A model generated the notes under the pieces. That model ran no database searches. It saw only the letters and a program-made list of their open reading frames with translations, and had not been told where the DNA came from. From DASXQK01 sp963724385 (GTDB lineage Bacteria > Pseudomonadota > Alphaproteobacteria > Dongiales > Dongiaceae), in NCBI GenBank assembly GCA_963724385.1, contig CAVRUJ010000001.1:868001-932000 (forward strand): 64,000 nucleotides of DNA. Reading direction: 5' to 3'. The translations under genes were made by a program, and so were the position numbers. The number at the start of each line of letters is the position of its first letter. Position 1 is the stretch's first letter. Shown one piece after another: positions 42,461-49,031 of this stretch.

Positions 42461-43929
42461 CGGTCGGGCGCTACCAGCCCGTCGAGCCCGGCGGCCTGGG
42501 CGACGGTGAGGCCGCGGCGCGGCGGACGATGGCTCGGCCGGCCGAAGCCTTCCGGCGCGCTGCCCGTGACCTGGGCAATGAGGGCGGCCTGGAGCTCCCA
42601 GCAGGGGAAACCCTGGCATGGTCCCATGCCGCAGGCGGTGAGGCGCTTCAGCAGCTCGGGATCGCTCTCCCCCGCCGCCATGAGATCCATGAGCTCGCCG
42701 GCGCCCACATCCATGCAGGGACAAATGAGCGCCTCGGCGAGGCCTGCCTGACCGATGAAGGCCGGCTCGTCGGGTGCGGCGGCTGAGCCGGCCTGGGCTA
42801 CTCGTTCGGCGAACTGGTCGAGGCGAAGCTGTTGCAAGCCCTCCGCGCCGGCCTGGAAGGTGAGGCCCGGATCGCTGCGCCAGGGTCCGGCATGGACCAG
42901 GGCGTCGCAGACGATGGCCCGATCCGTCTCGATCGACGTGACGCCTTTGGCGCCGAGGATCCGCTTCAACGCTGCAACCGGTCCCATATGGACGATCTCC
43001 ACGCCGAGCTTGGCGAGCGTTTCGGCGACCGCACGCTCCGCGCCCGTCCCCACGACGGCGACGGCGAGGCCCGGCGCCACGCCGCAATCGTGGGCGAGCG
43101 AGAGGGCGACCGAGGCTTCCAAGACGCCCGGAAGATGGCTGCCAGGGACGAGGGGCGGGATCGAGCGCTTGCCGGTGGCGAGAAGAGTGCGGCCAGGTTC
43201 GAAGATGATGGCACCTTCCTTGGGATCGCTCGGCGCGCCGGCGGCAAGCGATCCGCCGCGGTAGAGTCCGAAGATCTCCAGCCCGGCGAAGAGGCGGACT
43301 CTGGGATCGAGTTGCGGCAACGCGACGCCAAGCGCCTCGGCAAGCCGGCCGGGCCGCGAGCCGCGGCAGGCGAGGGCGACGCTTTTTCCCGCTTGCGCTG
43401 CGGCGTTGGCAGCCTCCCGTCCCGACGGGCCGCCGCCCACCACCAGCAGGTCGACGGCGAGGCGCTGTCCCGGGATCGCGGTTGCCGAAAGATCACGATC
43501 GGGCGGATCGGCCATGCCCGCCAGAAAAGCCAGCAGGCGCTCCCAGACCTGGAATCGCCAAGTGCCACTCGGCATGAGTTGCGTATGTTCGAAACCCGAT
43601 CTCAGCCAGCGGGCGGGAATGAGTCGCGCCAGCGACAGAAGATCGAGCCGGGCGCTGGGCCAGACGTTCTGCATCCGCACATCGAGGTCTGCAACGACGG
43701 GCTCAAGGTCGAGCCGCACATTGGGCCTCCCGGCCACCCGCGCCAGCACGCCTTGGAGGTGGCCGCCGGAGAGTCCCAGGGGTCGATGGTTCTTGCGCGA
43801 ACGCGCCAGCTCTCGGATGCCGAGGGCATAGAGAGCGGAAGCGACCGTGTCGCCTTTACGGCCTTCGACGCGCTTGCCGTTCCAGAGAAAGGAAACCCGC
43901 TCTCCGAGAGCATGGGCGAGCCGCTTCAT
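42457..43929 (-). CDS. Sarcosine/opine oxidase alpha-type subunit lacking the C-terminal GcvT half
   Basis: A 490-residue protein. Residues about 10-110 are a ferredoxin-like domain (FLWNGKRVEGRKGDTVASAL, NHRPLGLSGG, RPNVRLDLEPV, QNVWPS) without [2Fe-2S] cysteines, as in SoxA. A nucleotide-binding fold (DLLVVGGGPSGREAANAAAQAG; VAVVGTGAERAVAE) follows. A C-terminal BFD-like domain carries CPCMDVG and TACGMGPCQG, a CxC-x27-C-x4-C set likely to bind an iron-sulfur cluster. Unlike true SoxA (about 1000 residues) it lacks the folate-binding GcvT region, so it resembles opine-oxidase or hydrogen-cyanide-synthase A/B subunits. Paired by ATGA with the beta-type gene. Confidence 0.88.
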   Translation of the reverse strand: MKRLAHALGERVSFLWNGKRVEGRKGDTVASALYALGIRELARSRKNHRPLGLSGGHLQGVLARVAGRPNVRLDLEPVVADLDVRMQNVWPSARLDLLSLARLIPARWLRSGFEHTQLMPSGTWRFQVWERLLAFLAGMADPPDRDLSATAIPGQRLAVDLLVVGGGPSGREAANAAAQAGKSVALACRGSRPGRLAEALGVALPQLDPRVRLFAGLEIFGLYRGGSLAAGAPSDPKEGAIIFEPGRTLLATGKRSIPPLVPGSHLPGVLEASVALSLAHDCGVAPGLAVAVVGTGAERAVAETLAKLGVEIVHMGPVAALKRILGAKGVTSIETDRAIVCDALVHAGPWRSDPGLTFQAGAEGLQQLRLDQFAERVAQAGSAAAPDEPAFIGQAGLAEALICPCMDVGAGELMDLMAAGESDPELLKRLTACGMGPCQGFPCWELQAALIAQVTGSAPEGFGRPSHRPPRRGLTVAQAAGLDGLVAPDR

Positions 43930-43954
43930 CGCTTGAGCGTCCAGTCCGCGCGCC

Positions 43955-44740
43955 TCAGCAGCCCTTCCAGACCGGATCGCGCTTCTCGGCGAAAGCCCGG
44001 GCGCCCTCTTTCTGGTCTTCGCTGCCGTAAAGCCTGTCCACGCTGGGGAAGCGGCGCTGGGTCACCCGGCGGAGCGCATCCTGGAAGGGCATGCTTTCGG
44101 ATTCCCGGGCTACTTCCTTGATGGCGGCGAAGACCAGGGGTGGGCCACTGGCCAAATGCCGTGCCAGGTCGCGCGCCCGGTCCATGAGCGTGGCGGCCGG
44201 AACGATCTCGTTCACCAGGCCCCAACGCTTGGCCTCTTCGACGTCCATCCAGCGGCCAGTGAACAGCAGCTCCATGGCCACGTGATAGGGCATGCGCCGG
44301 GGCAGCTTGATGGTAGCTGCGTCGGCCAGCGTGCCGGAGCGGATCTCCGGCAGAGCGAAGCGGACATGCTCGGCGGCGAGAATGATGTCGGCGGAGAGCG
44401 CCCATTCGAAGCCGCCCCCGACAGCCATGCCGTTGACCGCGGCAATGACGGGCTTGTTGAGGTTGGGCAGCTCCTGGAGCCCGCCGAAGCCGCCCACGCC
44501 GTTATCCACATCCGGTGACTCGCCGGCGGCAGCGGCCTTCAGGTCCCAGCCGGCGCAGAAGAACTTCTCGCCGGCCGCGGTGATGATCGCGACCCGGAGC
44601 GCGGGATCGTCGCGGAAGTTGACGAAGACCTCGCTCATCTGGCGGCTGGTGGGCCCATCGATGGCATTGGCCTTGGGCCGGTCGAGGACGACCTCCAGAA
44701 CGGCGCCCTTGCGGCTGACGTGAAGCGGTCCCCCGGTCAC
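43955..44740 (-). CDS. caiD: Carnitinyl-CoA dehydratase-like enoyl-CoA hydratase
   Basis: A 261-residue crotonase-fold protein very close to E. coli CaiD, which interconverts crotonobetainyl-CoA and carnitinyl-CoA. It shares LDRPKANAIDGPTS, FRDDPALRVAIITAAGEKFF, AGWDLKAAAAGE, the oxyanion and Glu region GMAVGGGFEWALSADI, FALPEIRSG and the C-terminal AFAEKRDPVWKG. The GTG at 44740 has AGGAGG 5-6 bases upstream and is preferred over a TTG at 44755. No CaiB CoA-transferase or CaiC ligase is present, so the natural CoA thioester is uncertain despite the resemblance. It is the third gene of the leftward operon. Confidence 0.82.
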   Translation of the reverse strand: MTGGPLHVSRKGAVLEVVLDRPKANAIDGPTSRQMSEVFVNFRDDPALRVAIITAAGEKFFCAGWDLKAAAAGESPDVDNGVGGFGGLQELPNLNKPVIAAVNGMAVGGGFEWALSADIILAAEHVRFALPEIRSGTLADAATIKLPRRMPYHVAMELLFTGRWMDVEEAKRWGLVNEIVPAATLMDRARDLARHLASGPPLVFAAIKEVARESESMPFQDALRRVTQRRFPSVDRLYGSEDQKEGARAFAEKRDPVWKGC

Positions 44741-44809
44741 CTTGTCCTCCTGCAACCCGATGGAATGCGGTTCGCTCGCTTGTCTAACCCGGATTCCGGC
44801 GAGGGTCCA

Positions 44810-45514
44810 TCAGAGGCGTGCGGCCACCCGCTGTCGGCGTGGCAAGGCTGCAAGTCCGGCGATGACGGCCTCTGCGCCCGCCACCACCCCGAACACGCCG
44901 TCTTCCACCATCACCATGTGGATCGCCGCGGCATGGGCATAGGCATCGCCGCTGGCGCAGGCGTCCTCGATCAGCAAGCATTGATAGTTCCGGTCGGCGG
45001 CCTGGCGCATGGTGCTGCTGACGCAGACATCGGTGGTGCAGCCGCTGAACAGCAAATGGGTGACGCCTCGCCAGCGCAGAATGTGATCGAGGTCGGTGTA
45101 GCAGAAGGCGTCATTGGCGGTCTTGTCGACGACGACTTCGCCCGGCGCAACATTGAGTTCGGGCACCAGCCCGAAGCCCGGCGTGCCGCGCAGCAAGGCC
45201 TGCGACCCGTCGAGCCCGGCGCGCTTGCGCCGCCAGCGCTCATAGGGCGACATGTCGGCCAGATCGGCGCGATAACCCTGGCGGGTATAGATGACAAGAA
45301 CGCCAGCCGCCCGCGCCGCGTCGATCGTCCTCGTCACCTGGGACAGGATGGCTCGGAGCGGTGCGGGGTCGTAACCCTTCTTGGCGAAGTATCCGTCTTG
45401 CGCCAGGAAATCGACCTGCATGTCGATGACCAGTAGCGCGGTACGGGCGGCCTCGAGGTTTCCGTCATAGGGATAGTCGTAGGGCCGCGCCTTGATGAAG
45501 ATGCCCTCAGTCAT
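44810..45514 (-). CDS. Isochorismatase-fold cysteine hydrolase (carbamoylsarcosine-amidase-like)
   Basis: A 234-residue amidohydrolase of the isochorismatase-like family. The catalytic Asp is in ALLVIDMQVDFLAQDGYF, the Lys in EVVVDKTANDAF, and the nucleophile Cys in LLFSGCTTDVCVSSTMRQAADRN. The family contains N-carbamoylsarcosine amidohydrolase, biuret hydrolase and RutB-type enzymes, all splitting C-N bonds of ureido or amide compounds. The ATG at 45514 overlaps the stop of the M24 gene as TGATG. The position between an M24 protein and sarcosine-oxidase-like genes recalls the creatinine route, but the exact substrate is unknown. Confidence 0.87.
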   Translation of the reverse strand: MTEGIFIKARPYDYPYDGNLEAARTALLVIDMQVDFLAQDGYFAKKGYDPAPLRAILSQVTRTIDAARAAGVLVIYTRQGYRADLADMSPYERWRRKRAGLDGSQALLRGTPGFGLVPELNVAPGEVVVDKTANDAFCYTDLDHILRWRGVTHLLFSGCTTDVCVSSTMRQAADRNYQCLLIEDACASGDAYAHAAAIHMVMVEDGVFGVVAGAEAVIAGLAALPRRQRVAARL

Positions 45515-46704
45515 CAGAGCCAATCCGTCTCCAGGGGATAGCGGGAGAGCGGCTCGATCCCAGTCTCGGTAACCAGCACCTGTTCTTCAAGCTTGACGCC
45601 CTCGCGCCCGCCCACGGCGCCGATGTAGCTCTCGACGCAGAGCGTCATCCCCGGCTCGATGGTGCCGTCATAATCCTCCGTCTCGAAATTGGGCAGGCTG
45701 CCGATGGCGGGGTATTCATCGGCGAGGCCGACCCCATGGATCATGCCTGTGTAGCGGTTGGCGAGGAACTCCTCCGGGATTGGCCAGCGCCTCTCGGCCA
45801 CCTCGCGGAAGCTCATGCCCGGCCGGAGGATCGCGGTGTTGTGGGCGACCTGGGCGAAGGCGGCGGCATAGAGCCGGCGCTGCTCGTCGCTCGGCCGATC
45901 GTCGCAGACCCAGGCCCGCGAGATGTCGCAGCAATAGCCGTAGGGACCGATGAGGTCGGTGTCGAAGCTCACCATGTCGCCGGCCTCGATCGGGCGCAGG
46001 GAAGCTTCTCGGAACCAGGGGTTGGTCCGCGGGCCGGAAGTGAGCAGCCGGGTCTCGAGCCATTCGCCGCCGAGGCGGGTGTTGGTTTCCTGTAGCCTGG
46101 CCCAGAGCGCGTTTTCGGTGACGCCGGGGCGAAGGGCTTCGCGCATCGCCCGGCAGCCCTCCTCGCAGACGGCGATGGCCGCGCGCATCAAGGCGATCTC
46201 GCCGGCGGACTTGATCGACCTGGCATGCTCTGTGATGGCGCCGGCATCGAGGAGCTCCAGCCCCTCGGCGCGTAGCGCATCGCTGCCGGGATGGGAAAGG
46301 CGATCGACGGCAAGGCGCCGGCTGCCGCCGCCATGCTGGCGCATCAGATCGCCGATCTCGGCCCCGAACTTGGCCGCGAATTCCTCCGACCGGTGCCCGA
46401 CGGCGAAATAGTAGAACACGGGCATGACCCGATAATCGTCGATGGTCGGCAGCCCCTCGATCATGTGCGGGTGGTCGGCGTAGTCGAACAGTACCACCGG
46501 CCCTTCGAGGGCGACGAAAACGCAGCGCGTCTCGTAGTGCATGGACCAGACCTGCATGTTGGTCGAGTCCGTGGCGTAGCGGGTGTTGATGGGATCGAAC
46601 AGCAGCAGCCCGGCCACGTCGCGCTTGCGCATTTCCGAGCGCAGACGTCCCAATCGATAGAGGCGCACGGCATCGAGGTCCGTGGGCGGGAGGGAGAACT
46701 CCAT
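45514..46704 (-). CDS. M24-family metalloenzyme resembling DMSP lyase DddP
   Basis: A 396-residue pita-bread protein (creatinase/prolidase family). The N-terminal domain has LLLFDPINTRYATDSTNMQ, a stretch I recall as shared with DddP. Metal ligands are Asp248, Asp250 and Asp260 (SFDTDLIGPYGYCCDISR), His323, Glu358 and Glu373. Within RYTGMIHGVGLADE, Tyr318 and Asp329 align with the DddP active-site Tyr and nucleophilic Asp, at the same spacing. An intact metal set argues against true creatinase. The start is uncertain: ATG at 46752, with GGGAA ahead, would add 16 residues. It is the first gene of a leftward operon and divergent from fds. DMSP lyase, peptidase or amidine hydrolase activity are all possible. 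Confidence 0.78.
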   Translation of the reverse strand: MEFSLPPTDLDAVRLYRLGRLRSEMRKRDVAGLLLFDPINTRYATDSTNMQVWSMHYETRCVFVALEGPVVLFDYADHPHMIEGLPTIDDYRVMPVFYYFAVGHRSEEFAAKFGAEIGDLMRQHGGGSRRLAVDRLSHPGSDALRAEGLELLDAGAITEHARSIKSAGEIALMRAAIAVCEEGCRAMREALRPGVTENALWARLQETNTRLGGEWLETRLLTSGPRTNPWFREASLRPIEAGDMVSFDTDLIGPYGYCCDISRAWVCDDRPSDEQRRLYAAAFAQVAHNTAILRPGMSFREVAERRWPIPEEFLANRYTGMIHGVGLADEYPAIGSLPNFETEDYDGTIEPGMTLCVESYIGAVGGREGVKLEEQVLVTETGIEPLSRYPLETDWL

Positions 46705-46852
46705 GGCGCCATGCTGCCGCCCGGCGCCGGTCCTGCTGCCCTTCATGCCCATGCTACCGGTTCCCGGCCTCCGCCCTCGGTGCCTCAGTGTATGAAGCGG
46801 GTCCGATCCCGGCAAGCCGACGCCGGTCGCGGCCCGGCTCGGTGGCCGCGGC

Positions 46853-46910
46853 GTTTGATAGTCTATGGCTATGACATGATCAAGAATAACAATTTTTCTC
46901 TATCGTGCGC
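46853..46910 (+). promoter_or_regulatory. AT-rich promoter-like segment upstream of fdsG
   Basis: This segment is strikingly AT-rich between two GC-rich genes. It contains TTGATA (46855-46860) and ATCAAGAATAACAATTTTT further on. TTGAT and ATCAA form an imperfect inverted repeat around TATGACATG. A -35/-10 pair with standard spacing is not certain. It probably holds the divergent promoters of the M24 operon and fdsGBACD. Confidence 0.4.
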
Positions 46911-46992
46911 CCCTGCTAGGAAGGCGGCCGTCGCGCGGTCCCCGATCGAATCCGGACGAGCCGCCAGCAAGGAGCGTCCCCCAGGAGCGTCT

Positions 46993-47469
46993 ATGCCCGG
47001 CCAGAGCACTGCACGGCCCGAATTGCGGCGGATCATCGATGAGTTGAAACATCTGCCGGGCGCCCTGCTGCCGATCCTTCACGCGGTGCAGGAGCACTAC
47101 GGCTTTATCGACGACGCGGCCGTGCCTGTCATCGCCGAGGCCCTCAACCTGTCCCGGGCTGAGGTCCACGGCGTCATCACATTCTACCACGACTTCCGCC
47201 GGGCCCCCGCCGGCTCCCATGTCCTCAAGCTTTGCCGTGCCGAGGCCTGCCAGTCCATGGGTTGCGAGGAATTGGCCGACGGACTGCGCCGGCGGCACGG
47301 GATCGCCTTCGGCGAAACGAGCACCGACGGTAAGCTGACCTTGGAGGCCGTCTACTGCCTGGGCAATTGCGCCCTTGCCCCGGCGGCGATGCTCGACGGC
47401 GAGGTCCATGGCAGGCTCGATGGCGAGAGGGTCGCGGCCCTGTTGAAAGCCGTCGGGGTCGACGCATGA
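46993..47469 (+). CDS. fdsG: NAD-dependent formate dehydrogenase gamma subunit
   Basis: A 158-residue thioredoxin-like [2Fe-2S] subunit homologous to NuoE. Helical start LPGALLPILHAVQEHYGFID and VHGVITFYHDF are followed by the cluster ligands in KLCRAEACQSMG and VYCLGNCALAPAAML. The ATG at 46993 has AGGAG 5 bases upstream. It passes electrons between the FMN/Fe-S subunit FdsB and the rest of the soluble complex. First gene of fdsGBACD; its stop overlaps fdsB as ATGA. Confidence 0.96.
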   Translation: MPGQSTARPELRRIIDELKHLPGALLPILHAVQEHYGFIDDAAVPVIAEALNLSRAEVHGVITFYHDFRRAPAGSHVLKLCRAEACQSMGCEELADGLRRRHGIAFGETSTDGKLTLEAVYCLGNCALAPAAMLDGEVHGRLDGERVAALLKAVGVDA

Positions 47470-49019
47470 GCACGTGCGTGTTCATTCCCGGCGATTCGGC
47501 CGCGCTTTCGGTCGGGGCGGACGAAGTCGCTGCGGCGCTGCGGGGCGTCGCCGAAGAGCGTGGCCTGGCGGTGGAGATCGCCCGCAATGGGAGCCGGGGC
47601 CTCTATTGGCTGGAGCCGCTGATCGAAGTGGCGACGCCGGCCGGGCGAATTGCCTATGGGCCGGTCGCGTCCGGGGACGTCGCGGGTCTTTTCGAGGCCG
47701 GCTTCCTCTCCGGCCGACCGCATGCGCTTTGCCAGGGGCCGACGGAGGAAATCCCCTACCTCAAGAACCAGGAACGGTTGACCTTCGCCCGCTGCGGGAT
47801 CACTGATCCGCTGTCCCTCGCCGACTACGAGGCCCATGGCGGCTTTTGCGGCTTGAAGCGCGCGATCGGCATGACCAGGGCCGAGATCGTCGAGGAAGTC
47901 GTCCAGTCGGGGCTGCGGGGGCGGGGCGGGGCCGGTTTTCCCACCGGCATCAAGTGGAAGACGGTGCTGGGCGAGCCTGCCGGAAACAAATACGTCGTCT
48001 GCAATGCCGACGAAGGCGACAGCGGCACCTATGCAGATCGCATGCTCATGGAAGGCGACCCCTTCCTGCTGATCGAGGGCATGACCATCGCCGGTTTGGC
48101 TGTTGGCGCGGCCGAAGGCTACGTCTACATCCGCTCGGAGTATCCCCACGCCTTCCGCCAGATGTCCCGCGCGGTCGAAATCGCGCGTGCGGCCGGCTGG
48201 CTCGGCCCCGATGTCGCGGGGTCCGGCCGGCGGTTCGATATCCACCTGCGGCTCGGCGCCGGCGCCTACATCTGCGGCGAGGAGACCTCGCTGCTCGAAA
48301 GCCTGGAAGGCAAGCGCGGCGTCATCCGCTACAAGCCGCCGCTCCCGGCCATCGAGGGCCTGTTCGGCAAGCCGACCATCATCAACAACGTGATCAGCCT
48401 GGCGACGGTGCCAGTCATCCTAGAGCGAGGTGCCGCCTTCTACCGCGACTATGGCATGGGCCGGTCGCGAGGGACGCTGCCCTTCCAGCTCGCCGGCAAC
48501 GTGAAGCGTGCCGGGCTGGTGGAGAAGGCCTTCGGTCTCAGCCTGCGCCAGTTGATCGAGGATTTCGGCGGCGGCACGGCGAGCGGGCGGCCGTTGCGGG
48601 CGGTCCAGGTCGGCGGGCCGCTCGGCGCCTATTTCCCGGCGACGCTCCTCGACCTACCGCTCGATTACGAAGCTTTCGCCGCCGAAAAGGGCATGCTGGG
48701 CCATGGCGGCGTGGTCGTGTTCGACGAGCGGGTCGATCTGGCGCGCCAGGCCCGCTTCGCCATGGAGTTCTGCGCCATCGAATCCTGCGGCAAATGCACG
48801 CCCTGCCGCATCGGCTCGACCCGCGGCGTCGAGGTCATCGACCGGATCGCCGCCGGCAAGGACCCGGCTGCCAACATCGCGCTGCTGCAAGACCTCTGCG
48901 TCCTCATGACGGACGCTTCGCTTTGCGCCTTGGGCGGGCTGACCCCACTGCCGGTCATGAGTGCGCTCACGCATTTCCGCGAAGACTTCGACCGGCCGCA
49001 AGCCGCGGCGGCGGAATAG
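47466..49019 (+). CDS. fdsB: NAD-dependent formate dehydrogenase beta (NADH-binding) subunit
   Basis: A 517-residue NuoF-like subunit that binds FMN and NAD and carries a [4Fe-4S] cluster. The FMN/NAD region reads GLRGRGGAGFPTGIKWK and VVCNADEGDSGTYADR, followed by AYICGEETSLLESLEGKRG. Cluster ligands are in ESCGKCTPCRIGSTRG plus a later Cys in SLCALGG. An N-terminal extension of about 100 residues is thioredoxin-like, as usual in FdsB. The ATG at 47466 is coupled to fdsG. It reduces NAD+ with electrons from formate. Confidence 0.97.
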   Translation: MSTCVFIPGDSAALSVGADEVAAALRGVAEERGLAVEIARNGSRGLYWLEPLIEVATPAGRIAYGPVASGDVAGLFEAGFLSGRPHALCQGPTEEIPYLKNQERLTFARCGITDPLSLADYEAHGGFCGLKRAIGMTRAEIVEEVVQSGLRGRGGAGFPTGIKWKTVLGEPAGNKYVVCNADEGDSGTYADRMLMEGDPFLLIEGMTIAGLAVGAAEGYVYIRSEYPHAFRQMSRAVEIARAAGWLGPDVAGSGRRFDIHLRLGAGAYICGEETSLLESLEGKRGVIRYKPPLPAIEGLFGKPTIINNVISLATVPVILERGAAFYRDYGMGRSRGTLPFQLAGNVKRAGLVEKAFGLSLRQLIEDFGGGTASGRPLRAVQVGGPLGAYFPATLLDLPLDYEAFAAEKGMLGHGGVVVFDERVDLARQARFAMEFCAIESCGKCTPCRIGSTRGVEVIDRIAAGKDPAANIALLQDLCVLMTDASLCALGGLTPLPVMSALTHFREDFDRPQAAAAE

Positions 49020-49031
49020 GGAGACTTGGCC

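Noticed and set aside
42461..43087. Upstream extension of the FAD oxidase frame into the alpha-type gene
   Set aside because: The residues are Arg/Gly-rich shadow sequence; the ATG at 42460 overlapping the preceding stop gives the correct N-terminal FAD motif.
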